This document shows positions 8,227-15,543 of a stretch of 48,367 nucleotides of DNA, piece after piece. Source of the DNA: Sphingobacterium sp. (GTDB taxonomy: Bacteria > Bacteroidota > Bacteroidia > Sphingobacteriales > Sphingobacteriaceae); NCBI GenBank assembly GCA_029239355.1, contig JAQZAZ010000026.1:1-48367 (forward strand). Direction: 5' to 3'. How positions within the stretch are numbered: position 1 is the stretch's first letter; each line of letters starts with the position of its first letter. Both the position numbers and the translations under genes were made by a program. Under the pieces are notes generated by a model, which saw only the letters and a program-made list of their open reading frames with translations, made no database searches and was not told the origin of the DNA.

Positions 8227-10152
8227 ATGCTTAGTAAAATCAGTATCGTACCCAGATGGATTATTTTTTTATTGGATATTTTCAGTGTTTCAATCGCCTA
8301 CCTCCTCGCAAACGTTATTTATTACGATTTCAACTTTGGCTTTTTACTAGATATTGATTTCAGCATAAGGTTTATTTTATTTATTAGCGTTTGCTCCCTA
8401 TCATTTTACTTGTTTAAAATGTACACTGGGATAATTCGTTACACAAGCGCCATTGACTCCATCCGAATATTATCAACTATAATTTTTAGCGTATTCGTAC
8501 TTTTGGTCATTAAATTGATTATTCAAGCCAATGAAATTGAACGAAATATTCCAACAGCATTAATCATCTTCTTTGCCCTCTTCTCATTTTTGATATTAAC
8601 GGTATATCGAACAATTATCAAGATTTTCTTCTTATATACAAAAAAAGTCAACGGTACCAGAAAGAAAACATTGATCTACGGTGCTGGCGACCTCGGTATT
8701 GCTGTAAAAAGAACATTAGATCATGATGTACGATCGAAAAACGCGATTATTGGTTTTTTGGATGATAACGACCAAAAGATTAACAAAGTAATTGATGGAA
8801 CAAAAATTTATTCATCCAAGAAGTTTAATCATCTCATCAATACCCTGAATATTGAGGAAGTCATTATTGCATCACACAATATACCTTCAGATCGCAAAAA
8901 TGAAATCACAGATATTGCATTAGAACGTAATGTGAGCATTTTGACACTCCCACCAGTCAAAAAAATCATGAACGGAGATCTCAACCCTAATCAAATCCAG
9001 AAAATAAAAATTGAAGATCTATTAGAACGGGATCCAATCAAAATCAATGACGACCATATTCTAAATCAAACAAAAGGTAAAAGGATTCTTGTTACAGGCG
9101 CAGCAGGATCAATCGGAAGCGAAATTGCCTCCCAGTTGGGAAAATATGAGCCTCAAATGATTATACTTTGCGATCAGGCGGAATCCCCATTGCACAATTT
9201 ACAGTTGGATTTGCAGGATGAATTTCCTAATCAAGTATACCATACTTATATCGCTGATATCAGGAGTACCAAAAGAATGCGCTTACTCTTTGAAACATTC
9301 AAACCACACTATGTCTATCATGCGGCAGCATATAAACATGTTCCGATGATGGAAAACCATCCATTAGAGGCCGTGCAAACCAATGTTCTAGGCACTAAAA
9401 ATCTCGCGGATCTGGCGGTGGAATTTCAGGTGGAAAAATTTGTTTTCGTTTCAACGGACAAGGCTGTCAATCCAACAAATATCATGGGTGCAACTAAGCG
9501 AATTGCCGAAATCTATGTCCAATCACTGAACAATCATTTAGAAAACTCGCTGAGTGAAAAGACAAACACCAAATTTATCACAACGCGATTCGGCAATGTA
9601 CTTGGCTCGAATGGATCCGTTATTCCAAGATTTAGGGATCAAATACAAAAAGGTGGCCCAGTAACGGTGACGCACCCCGAAATAACGCGTTATTTTATGA
9701 CTATTCCAGAAGCATGTCGGTTGGTACTTGAAGCTGGGGCAATGGGGCAAGGTGGTGAGATATTCGTGTTTGATATGGGTAAATCCGTAAAAATAGTCGA
9801 GTTGGCCAAGAAAATGATCCGCTTATCTGGATTCAAACCCAATGAAGATATTGAAATAAAGTTCACAGGATTAAGACCTGGGGAAAAACTATACGAAGAA
9901 CTATTAAATGATCTTGAAAACACGATGCCCACGCATCACGAAAAAATCATGATTGCCAAGGTTCGTGAAAATAATTACAAGATCATAAGTCTGAAAATAG
10001 AAGAGCTAAAACTGCGATTAGCGACACAAAACAAAAACGAGGTCGTTCACCAAATGAAACTCATTGTTCCGGAATTTAAAAGTAAAAATTCGATTTATGA
10101 GCAATTGGACAAAGAAATCGAATTGTCAAACGAGGCTGAAAACAAAAGTTAA
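8227..10152 (+). CDS. Membrane nucleotide-sugar 4,6-dehydratase (FlaA1/WbpM/CapD type)
   Basis: A 641-residue inner-membrane protein that probably converts UDP-GlcNAc (or a related UDP-sugar) to the 4-keto-6-deoxy product, the first step toward deoxy-amino sugars of surface polysaccharide. Four transmembrane helices lie at about 10-32, 45-65, 80-100 and 108-128. A first nucleotide-binding fold has YGAGDLG (151-157). A second Rossmann fold starts TGAAGSIGS (290-298). The active site STDKAVNPTNIMGATK (409-424) has Met420 in place of the usual SDR Tyr and Lys424, the arrangement known for the long membrane dehydratases such as WbpM. No glycan-assembly genes are adjacent; it stands alone, divergent from the alanine dehydrogenase-like gene. 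Confidence 0.9.
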   Translation: MLSKISIVPRWIIFLLDIFSVSIAYLLANVIYYDFNFGFLLDIDFSIRFILFISVCSLSFYLFKMYTGIIRYTSAIDSIRILSTIIFSVFVLLVIKLIIQANEIERNIPTALIIFFALFSFLILTVYRTIIKIFFLYTKKVNGTRKKTLIYGAGDLGIAVKRTLDHDVRSKNAIIGFLDDNDQKINKVIDGTKIYSSKKFNHLINTLNIEEVIIASHNIPSDRKNEITDIALERNVSILTLPPVKKIMNGDLNPNQIQKIKIEDLLERDPIKINDDHILNQTKGKRILVTGAAGSIGSEIASQLGKYEPQMIILCDQAESPLHNLQLDLQDEFPNQVYHTYIADIRSTKRMRLLFETFKPHYVYHAAAYKHVPMMENHPLEAVQTNVLGTKNLADLAVEFQVEKFVFVSTDKAVNPTNIMGATKRIAEIYVQSLNNHLENSLSEKTNTKFITTRFGNVLGSNGSVIPRFRDQIQKGGPVTVTHPEITRYFMTIPEACRLVLEAGAMGQGGEIFVFDMGKSVKIVELAKKMIRLSGFKPNEDIEIKFTGLRPGEKLYEELLNDLENTMPTHHEKIMIAKVRENNYKIISLKIEELKLRLATQNKNEVVHQMKLIVPEFKSKNSIYEQLDKEIELSNEAENKS

Positions 10153-10176
10153 TTCACTTTAAAATTTGCAAAACAC

Positions 10177-10206
10177 TTGCAAATTTGCTCGAAAAGTGTA
10201 TTTTTG
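10177..10206 (+). promoter_or_regulatory. Bacteroidota-type promoter for TPR protein gene
   Basis: TTG at 10177-10179 is followed after exactly 19 nt by TATTTTTG (10199-10206), matching the TTG-N19/21-TAnnTTTG pattern of Bacteroidota. The predicted transcript start is near 10213, about 18 nt before the ATG at 10231. The -33 region overlaps an inverted repeat TTTGCAA-AACAC-TTGCAAA. Confidence 0.65.
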
Positions 10207-10230
10207 CAATCCATATTTTACTGATTAGTA

Positions 10231-10902
10231 ATGTCTAAAAATACAAATAGTACAAATCAAGGTTTCAAACCTTCAAAAGGATCTTTTTTCCAAGATAACC
10301 AAAAGAGTGTTGCTTTCATTTTAGGGGGCATTGTTGTATTGATCTTGCTTTACTTTGGATACGAAAAGCTTTATTTGCAACCAAGAGCAGAAGAAGCGTC
10401 AAATCGCATGTATAAGGCAGAACAACTTGTTACAATTGACTCGTTACAAAATAAGGCAATTGCTGGCGATGGAGCATTCCTGGGTTTTAAACAGATCGCG
10501 GATGAATATTCCAATACTAAATCTGCAAATATTGCAAATGCATATTTAGGCGGTCTTTACCTACGTCAGGGTAAATATGATGACGCTGTAAAAGCATTGG
10601 AAAAATACTCACCCACAGGAAGCCAGATTTTAGACCCATTGGTTATTGGTTTGACCGGTGATGCCTATTCAGAGCTAAAAGATTACAAAAAAGCTGCTGA
10701 TTATTACAAACAAGCTTCTGAGAAATCAAGCAATTCATATACAACTCCGCTATTCCTAAAAAAATTAGGCCTTGTTTATGAAGCACAAAACGACTATAAG
10801 AGTGCTGAAACAGCATATAAAAAAATCAAAACTGATTTTCCTGAAAGCCAAGAGGCATCTACTATTGATGGCCTATTGGGCAGGGTACAAGCACATTTAT
10901 AA
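10231..10902 (+). CDS. Membrane-anchored tetratricopeptide-repeat protein
   Basis: A 223-residue protein with a short cytoplasmic N-terminus, one transmembrane helix at about 27-44 (SVAFILGGIVVLILLYFGYE) and a periplasmic part made of TPR-like helices. The clearest repeats start near residue 105 (ANAYLGGLYLRQGKYDDAVKAL), 145 (GDAYSELKDYKKAADYYKQA) and 178 (KLGLVYEAQNDYKSAETAY). The layout resembles YfgM, which assists folding at the Sec translocon, but this assignment is a guess from architecture. It has its own promoter just upstream and ends in a perfect palindrome followed by a terminator hairpin. ribH follows 88 nt later. Confidence 0.8.
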   Translation: MSKNTNSTNQGFKPSKGSFFQDNQKSVAFILGGIVVLILLYFGYEKLYLQPRAEEASNRMYKAEQLVTIDSLQNKAIAGDGAFLGFKQIADEYSNTKSANIANAYLGGLYLRQGKYDDAVKALEKYSPTGSQILDPLVIGLTGDAYSELKDYKKAADYYKQASEKSSNSYTTPLFLKKLGLVYEAQNDYKSAETAYKKIKTDFPESQEASTIDGLLGRVQAHL

Positions 10903-10919
10903 GAGCTATAGCTCTTATA
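10898..10919. repeat. 22-bp perfect palindrome across the stop codon
   Basis: The half-site TATAAGAGCTA is followed directly by its exact reverse complement. The TAA stop of the TPR gene (10900-10902) is inside the left half. It has no spacer and no T-run, and a separate terminator hairpin follows 5 nt later. It may be a second hairpin at the 3' end of the mRNA or a protein-binding site. Confidence 0.7.
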
Positions 10920-10924
10920 TAGAT

Positions 10925-10957
10925 AAAAAAGAGGTTATTTTATAGCCTCTTTTTTTG
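10925..10957 (+). terminator. Rho-independent terminator after TPR gene
   Basis: The stem AAAAAGAGG / CCTCTTTTT surrounds an 11-nt loop and is followed by a T-run. It lies 23 nt after the stop codon and separates the TPR gene from ribH. Confidence 0.75.
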
Positions 10958-10990
10958 TGACCATCTAAAATCACTATCTTTACAGCCATT

Positions 10991-11479
10991 ATGGCAAGTA
11001 GCATTAAAAATTTATCAGACTTTTCGCATATCCAAGTTGCGGATGCGAGTCCATTCAAATTTGCAATTGTAGTAGCGCAGTGGAATGCAGAAATTACTGG
11101 TGCGTTATTGAATGGTGCATTATCAGGTTTAGAAAAGCATGGTGCAAGTGAGGACAATATCGAAGTCATTGAGGTCCCTGGAAGCTTCGAGTTGACTTCT
11201 GGAGCAGATCTGGCATTGAGAAATCAAAGCTTTGATGCTGTCATCTGTTTGGGCTGTGTCATCCAGGGGGAGACCCGACATTTTGATTTTATTTGTCACG
11301 CGGTTGCGAATGGCGTATCAAACGTAGGGCTAAAATATAATAAACCCGTTATCTTCGGCGTATTGACAACAGACAACCTCCAACAAGCCTTGGATCGCGC
11401 AGGTGGTAAACATGGCAACAAAGGAGAAGAAGCAGCTATTACGGCAATACAAATGGCTGCTATTGCTAAAAAATTCTAG
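10991..11479 (+). CDS. ribH: 6,7-dimethyl-8-ribityllumazine synthase
   Basis: RibH condenses 5-amino-6-ribitylamino-uracil with 3,4-dihydroxy-2-butanone 4-phosphate, the next-to-last step of riboflavin synthesis. The 162-residue length is normal. Family motifs visible are FAIVVAQWNAEIT (24-36), VPGSFELT (62-69), the substrate loop GCVIQGETRHFDF with catalytic H97, and GVLTTDNLQQALDRAGGKHGNKG near the C-terminus. It assembles as pentamers or 60-mers in known relatives. No other rib gene is adjacent. A TATCTTTA sequence about 15 nt before the ATG may be a -7 box, with poor -33 spacing. Confidence 0.96.
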   Translation: MASSIKNLSDFSHIQVADASPFKFAIVVAQWNAEITGALLNGALSGLEKHGASEDNIEVIEVPGSFELTSGADLALRNQSFDAVICLGCVIQGETRHFDFICHAVANGVSNVGLKYNKPVIFGVLTTDNLQQALDRAGGKHGNKGEEAAITAIQMAAIAKKF

Positions 11480-11565
11480 TTTGGTATCAATTTTGTCTAG
11501 TATTTAATCATGAAAAAGTATTCTGGGCCAAAACATAAAATAGCACAAGTACTTTTATTTTAAAT

Positions 11566-11612
11566 AAATCGATTAATAAAGTATGGTATATCTTATTAAT
11601 CGATTTTTATTT
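11566..11612 (+). terminator. Rho-independent terminator after ribH
   Basis: A perfect 14-bp stem, AAATCGATTAATAA at 11566-11579 and its complement at 11593-11606, has a 13-nt loop and is followed by TTATTTTTT. It lies about 90 nt after the ribH stop and just before the next gene. Confidence 0.75.
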
Positions 11613-11625
11613 TTTAGATATGATT

Positions 11626-12366
11626 ATGAAAAAGTTATCGAGTATACTCTTAGTACTTATTTTATCGCTACTTAGTCATGGGCGCTTATTTGCTCAAGAT
11701 GATAGCTTAAACAAAGAAATCTGGCGTAGTGTTGGCGGCCAAGACAAATGGAACTCTTTACAATATCTAGCTTTCTCTGCAAAGGGAAATAATGTATCAG
11801 AAGAATTGTCGAACGAGGAACGTAAATTCCTTTTTAACCGTAGCACAGGAGAATGCAGATTCGATGGTTATAGTGAAACCGATCAAGTGACTTATTTATT
11901 CAATTTTAAAGGGAATGGTACAGATAAGCTCTTTATTGGAGGTAAGGTTGCAACTGATGGTCAAGAAATAAAGAAATCTATAAAAACCCAACTTTTTGTC
12001 GATCTCAATCTGCTCCTGTTACCAACGCTCATTGAGCAGAAAAGTATCCAACTTAAAAACCAGGAAGAACAGTTTATTGGTGGACAAAAATTAACGGTTG
12101 CAAGCATAACCTCTTCAAGTCCAGTCCTTGGCACAAAGCTAGATGGTATACTTTATATTGATCAGAATACGGGAGAAATCATACGTTATGATTACACTGA
12201 CAAAACAGAAAAAATCAGTTATGAGGTCAGTAAATACAAGGAGATCGGTGACGGAATACGGTTGCCAAGTGTGTTTAACTCAACAAACAACGCTAAGAAA
12301 TCCTGTGTATTCTCTTCCATCTCATCTTTTGTACAAGTGGAGCAAAAAAAATTTAAAGAATTATAG
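11626..12366 (+). CDS. Secreted protein of unknown function, LolA-like fold suspected
   Basis: A 246-residue protein from the ATG at 11626 (an ATG two codons earlier, at 11620, is also possible). A Sec signal peptide ends near HGRLFAQD. The mature part is beta-rich, starts with EIWRSVGGQDKWNSLQYLAFSAKG and has alternating strand patterns such as LDGILYIDQNTGEIIRYDYTDK and KYKEIGDGIRLPSVF. This repeated x-D-x-x-T-G-E-I style resembles LolA/LolB-like sorting domains found in many Bacteroidota periplasmic proteins, but I cannot name a family with confidence. It is 2 nt from ytxJ downstream, so the two are probably cotranscribed. Confidence 0.75.
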   Translation: MKKLSSILLVLILSLLSHGRLFAQDDSLNKEIWRSVGGQDKWNSLQYLAFSAKGNNVSEELSNEERKFLFNRSTGECRFDGYSETDQVTYLFNFKGNGTDKLFIGGKVATDGQEIKKSIKTQLFVDLNLLLLPTLIEQKSIQLKNQEEQFIGGQKLTVASITSSSPVLGTKLDGILYIDQNTGEIIRYDYTDKTEKISYEVSKYKEIGDGIRLPSVFNSTNNAKKSCVFSSISSFVQVEQKKFKEL

Positions 12367-12368
12367 TT

Positions 12369-12698
12369 ATGATCAATTGGATAGAATTAAATACGGAAGA
12401 ACAATTACAGGAACTTTATCAATCGGATAAGGTCGCAGCTATATTCAAACACAGTACAACCTGTGGTATCAGCAACATGGCCAAACGCAGCTTAGAACGT
12501 ATGGCTAACACATCCGATCAGGACTATTCAATTTATCTTTTAGACCTATTGCGCTATCGGACGCTTTCTAATGAAATCGCACAACGGTGGAATATCGAAC
12601 ATCAGTCACCCCAGATCCTTATTATCGAAGGTAAAAATAGTCTTTATGACGCGTCACATGGAGATATTCAATTTGACGAAATTGAAAAATACCTGTAA
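12369..12698 (+). CDS. ytxJ: Bacillithiol-system protein YtxJ
   Basis: A 109-residue thioredoxin-fold protein. The active-site segment FKHSTTCGISNMA carries a single Cys, C32, in the family motif KHSTxCxIS. YtxJ proteins act as monothiol bacilliredoxin-like proteins in bacteria that use bacillithiol, including many Bacteroidota. The expected role is reversal of S-bacillithiolation or related thiol exchange in the cytoplasm. No bshA, bshB or bshC gene lies in this window. It begins 2 nt after the preceding secreted-protein gene. Confidence 0.85.
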   Translation: MINWIELNTEEQLQELYQSDKVAAIFKHSTTCGISNMAKRSLERMANTSDQDYSIYLLDLLRYRTLSNEIAQRWNIEHQSPQILIIEGKNSLYDASHGDIQFDEIEKYL

Positions 12699-12747
12699 TT
12701 ATTTGATTTTAAATATTTTACATTTATCATAAGTGCTCAGTAAGATT

Positions 12748-12814
12748 ATCCCAAGTGATCATTCCATTGGATTTTTTTTTAATCCGCGGATTTTTAGCAA
12801 TGATGACTTGGGAT
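12748..12814. repeat. Inverted repeat between convergent genes
   Basis: ATCCCAAGT (12748-12756) is repeated in inverse at 12806-12814, and the similarity extends inward with mismatches (GATCATT against AATGATG). The centre has a T-run and the 12-bp palindrome AATCCGCGGATT. It sits between the ends of ytxJ and the S4 protein gene, so a two-way terminator is the simplest reading. Confidence 0.4.
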
Positions 12815-12861
12815 TCTCAAACCACTTTTACAGTATTCTGCCGAGGTATATGCTTTTTGAC

Positions 12862-13272
12862 TTATTCATCATCTTTGTCCCACCAGTCGGAAGCCTGTAA
12901 ATCATCTATTTCACGGCGGTCTTTCTTCGTAGGACGTCCAGTTCCGCGGTCACGCTTAAGTACGGGTGCCTGAAATACAGATTTGTAGCCTACAGTCTCT
13001 TCTACTGGAGTTTGATCTTCATAAAACTGAACAGCAGTTTTTGCATCAACCCGACGTTCGAGAAGACCGATTACTTTAACGACTTTCTTTTCTATTCCTT
13101 TTTGGATATGATAGACGTCACCGACCTTAACTTCATAAGAAGGTTTAATATTTTGACCATTCAACTTGACCCGCCCCGCCTTACACGCTTCGGTTGCCAA
13201 AGTTCGCGTCTTAAACAATCTTATCGACCATAAATATTTATCAATTCTTAATTTTTCTGATGCTGCAGCCAT
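12862..13272 (-). CDS. hslR: S4-domain RNA-binding protein, Hsp15 (HslR)-like
   Basis: A 136-residue cytoplasmic protein. Residues about 8-65 form an S4 domain (LRIDKYLWSIRLFKTRTLATEACKAG... VKLNGQ). The tail is highly charged (KRDRGTGRPTKKDRREIDDL). Hsp15 binds stalled 50S subunits that carry nascent-chain tRNA and helps recycle them. The size and the charged tail match the family. A TATTTTTG box (minus strand, 13277-13284) ends only 4 nt before the ATG, so the transcript would be almost leaderless if that box is real. It is convergent with ytxJ and divergent from dapD. Confidence 0.88.
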   Translation of the reverse strand: MAAASEKLRIDKYLWSIRLFKTRTLATEACKAGRVKLNGQNIKPSYEVKVGDVYHIQKGIEKKVVKVIGLLERRVDAKTAVQFYEDQTPVEETVGYKSVFQAPVLKRDRGTGRPTKKDRREIDDLQASDWWDKDDE

Positions 13273-13367
13273 AATGCAAAAATAGTTATATTAGCAAATT
13301 ATCATGGTATTCCCACCGAAAATTAACATATTCCCCTTATGAATATTTTCTTCATGGGGGAGAGATC

Positions 13368-13397
13368 GATAAAGTTGCTTTTAAAAGCAACTTTATC
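13368..13397. promoter_or_regulatory. 30-bp perfect palindrome over the dapD promoter
   Basis: The half-site GATAAAGTTGCTTTT is followed at once by its exact reverse complement, giving 30 bp without a mismatch or spacer. It covers the TTG at 13375-13377 and ends one base before the -7 box at 13398. A dimeric repressor bound here would block the promoter. It is upstream of both flanking genes, so a terminator role for either is unlikely. Confidence 0.7.
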
Positions 13398-13405
13398 TAA
13401 GTTTG
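13375..13405 (+). promoter_or_regulatory. Promoter of dapD
   Basis: TTG (13375-13377), 20 nt, then TAAGTTTG (13398-13405) fits the Bacteroidota promoter pattern. The predicted start is near 13412, leaving about 34 nt of AT-rich leader before the ATG at 13446. Confidence 0.6.
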
Positions 13406-13445
13406 TACATCAAAATAAACAAATTCAAATAAGCAAACAAATAAT

Positions 13446-14264
13446 ATGGTAGAGCCGCTTAAAAAATTGATTGAGGAAGCTTGGGAAGATAGACAATTAT
13501 TGGAGTATAAAGAATATACAGAAGCAATTCGTACGGTGATCATGAAGCTAGACAGTGGTGAAATCCGCGTAGCAGAATTGATCGGAACGAGATGGCATGT
13601 AAATGATTGGATCAAGAAAGCTGTGATCTTGTATTTCCCGATCAATGATATGCGTGAAATGACAGCTGGTCCTTTTGTATTCCACGATAAAATGAAATTA
13701 AAAACGGATTACAAACACACGGGAGTACGTGTTGTTCCAGGCGCTTCCGCCCGTCTGGGCGCGTATTTGGCCAAAGGAGTAATCATGATGCCTTCTTACG
13801 TTAATATCGGTGCTTATGTCGATGAAGGCACAATGGTAGATACTTGGGCTACAGTTGGATCTTGTGCTCAAATCGGCAAACACGTACACTTAAGTGGCGG
13901 TGTAGGCATCGGTGGTGTACTTGAGCCTGTTCAAGCAGCTCCTGTTATCATCGAGGACAATGTATTTATCGGATCAAGAGCAATCGTCGTTGAAGGAATC
14001 CGTGTAGAAAAAGAAGCTGTATTAGGTGCCAATGTTGTATTGACCGCATCCACAAAAATTATTGATGTCACTGGAGCTGAGCCGATAGAATACAAAGGTT
14101 ATGTTCCTGCCCGTTCGGTTGTCATCCCTGGATCTTATACCAAAAAATTTGCAGCGGGTGAATATCAAGTTCCTTGCGCATTGATCATTGGCCAACGTAA
14201 AGAATCTACAGATAAGAAAACTTCACTAAATGATGCACTACGTGAGCATAATGTAGCTGTATAA
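13446..14264 (+). CDS. dapD: Tetrahydrodipicolinate N-succinyltransferase
   Basis: DapD uses succinyl-CoA to succinylate tetrahydrodipicolinate in the diaminopimelate/lysine pathway, supplying lysine and the peptidoglycan cross-link. The 272-residue length is normal. An N-terminal helical domain (about 1-100) is followed by a left-handed beta-helix with NIGAYVDEGTMVDTWATVGSCAQIGKHVHLSGGVGIGGVLEP, which holds the family active site. The C-terminal strand region ends YQVPCALIIGQRKESTDKKTSL. It is expressed from a promoter overlapped by a perfect palindrome. tsaC follows 30 nt later. Confidence 0.97.
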   Translation: MVEPLKKLIEEAWEDRQLLEYKEYTEAIRTVIMKLDSGEIRVAELIGTRWHVNDWIKKAVILYFPINDMREMTAGPFVFHDKMKLKTDYKHTGVRVVPGASARLGAYLAKGVIMMPSYVNIGAYVDEGTMVDTWATVGSCAQIGKHVHLSGGVGIGGVLEPVQAAPVIIEDNVFIGSRAIVVEGIRVEKEAVLGANVVLTASTKIIDVTGAEPIEYKGYVPARSVVIPGSYTKKFAAGEYQVPCALIIGQRKESTDKKTSLNDALREHNVAV

Positions 14265-14294
14265 CTTCAAAATCAGAACTAAAAGAAATAAACA

Positions 14295-14873
14295 ATGAGT
14301 GCATTCGTGGATCGTGAGGATTTGAACAGGGCATTGGAAACGCTGAAAGCAGGTGGATTAATTCTATATCCAACAGATACAATCTGGGGGATAGGCTGTG
14401 ACGCCACTAACCCGGAAGCTGTAGAAAAAGTCTTCCAGCTGAAAGGAAGGGACAAGTCCAAAAGTCTTATTGTTCTTTTACACAACGATAACCAATTGGC
14501 AAGTTATGTCAACGAAATCCCGGATGTTGCCTATCAGCTCATTGAATATACCGATAGGCCATTGACAATTGTCTATTCGAATGCCAAAAATCTCGCTCCT
14601 AACGCTATAGCAGAGGACGGGTCCATTGGCATTCGAATTGTCAAGCATCCCTTTTGCGAACAACTGTTACAACGCTTCCGTAAGCCCATTATCTCAACTT
14701 CAGCCAATATTAGTGGTGAGCCAACAGCGAAAGATTTTGACGAAATAGCCGAAGCTATCAAAACTGGTGTTGATTATATTGTTGCATATGATCAACATGT
14801 TAAAACCGATGGCAAATCTTCTACAATTATGAAACTTGATCCAAGTGGCAAATTTGAATTTATTCGAAAGTAA
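14295..14873 (+). CDS. tsaC: L-threonylcarbamoyladenylate synthase (TsaC/YrdC)
   Basis: A 192-residue protein of the Sua5/YrdC/YciO family, which makes threonylcarbamoyl-AMP from threonine, bicarbonate and ATP for t6A modification of tRNA. Motifs: GGLILYPTDTIWGIGCDATN (15-34), KGRDKSKSLIVLL (50-62), SIGIRIVKHPF and STSANISGEPTAKDF, all typical of the YrdC fold. The C-terminal Sua5 domain is absent, as in TsaC. It lies 30 nt after dapD and may share its transcript. tsaE is at 4337-4747. Confidence 0.92.
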   Translation: MSAFVDREDLNRALETLKAGGLILYPTDTIWGIGCDATNPEAVEKVFQLKGRDKSKSLIVLLHNDNQLASYVNEIPDVAYQLIEYTDRPLTIVYSNAKNLAPNAIAEDGSIGIRIVKHPFCEQLLQRFRKPIISTSANISGEPTAKDFDEIAEAIKTGVDYIVAYDQHVKTDGKSSTIMKLDPSGKFEFIRK

Positions 14874-14883
14874 AGAAAAACCA

Positions 14884-14996
14884 TCATGATTTATTCAAAT
14901 TCACAGCGGATTGATTGATCAAGCAGCCTTCGTCATCCTGAAAATACGCGCGGTGAAAAATCACACGCTCATGAAGTAAATCGGATAGCTTCATCA
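14884..14996 (+). repeat. Degenerate intergenic repeat, copy B
   Basis: Two blocks match copy C2 (minus strand, 21690-21792) in the same order and orientation: the 15-mer TCATGATTTATTCAA (14884-14898) and GATAGCTTCATCA (14984-14996), 100 nt apart here against 90 nt there. The second block lies in a longer match of about 29 bp with two single-base gaps and one mismatch. A hairpin ATGAAG/CTTCAT (14971-14994) is possible. It fills most of the gap between tsaC and the DUF4920 gene. Confidence 0.55.
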
Positions 14997-15016
14997 GCTT
15001 TAAAATTTATATACAG

Positions 15017-15496
15017 ATGAAAAAGATCATTTTATTTTTTGCACTGGCTTTTGCCGTAAGTGCCCAATTATATGCCCAGAAAAAGGAAATTGCTTCCGCA
15101 AAACCTGGAGTAGGGTATGGAAAGGAAATTCAGGCAAATAAAGCGATTTCTATTGCCAAACTAGAAAAAGAACTAAGTTCAAAAAATACTTTCAGCGGTA
15201 AAATCGAAGGAAAAGTTGTCGAAGTGTGCAAAAAGAAAGGTTGTTTCATGACCTTGCAACGTGATGGGGAAGAACCTATTATGGTACGCTTTAAAGATTA
15301 TGGTTTCTTTATGCCTGCGGATATCATCGGTAAAACAGTTGTTGTTGAAGGTGTGGCCAAGAAGAAAGAAACCTCTGTGGCATCGCTACAACATGCGGCA
15401 AAAGACCTAGGCAAATCGCAATCCGAAATAGATCAGATTACACAGCCGAAAAACGATATTAATATCGTTGCCAATGGCGTCCTTGTCGTCAGATAA
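15017..15496 (+). CDS. Secreted DUF4920 protein
   Basis: A 159-residue protein with a clear Sec signal peptide (MKKIILFFALAFAVSAQLYAQ). The mature part is a small beta-barrel with GKVVEVCKKKGCFMTLQ, the Cys pair (C-x4-C) region characteristic of DUF4920, then MVRFKDYGFFMPADIIGKTVVVEG. The family is common in Bacteroidota and has an OB-like look. Its role is not known; the conserved Cys pair could bind a metal or form a disulfide in the periplasm. The C-terminal residues IVANGVLVV are a final strand. folP begins 47 nt later. Confidence 0.85.
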   Translation: MKKIILFFALAFAVSAQLYAQKKEIASAKPGVGYGKEIQANKAISIAKLEKELSSKNTFSGKIEGKVVEVCKKKGCFMTLQRDGEEPIMVRFKDYGFFMPADIIGKTVVVEGVAKKKETSVASLQHAAKDLGKSQSEIDQITQPKNDINIVANGVLVVR

Positions 15497-15543
15497 ATAT
15501 CGCTTATAATCGTTATCCTAGATAGGAAAGAACTAGTTATCTG

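Noticed and set aside
10954..10985. Promoter for ribH (TTTG ... TATCTTTA)
   Set aside because: The spacing is only 17 nt and the -7 box ends in A, so the match is too poor to list.
11510..11563. 17-codon ORF after ribH starting MKKYSGPKHK
   Set aside because: Very short, isolated before a terminator and with no operon spacing to support it. It may be chance.
12755..12973. Open frame running from the convergent gap into the S4 protein gene
   Set aside because: It crosses a likely terminator and lies antisense to a well-supported gene.
13277..13284. TATTTTTG box before the S4 protein gene as a firm promoter
   Set aside because: It would place the transcript start at or inside the start codon and has no -33 element; mentioned only with the gene.
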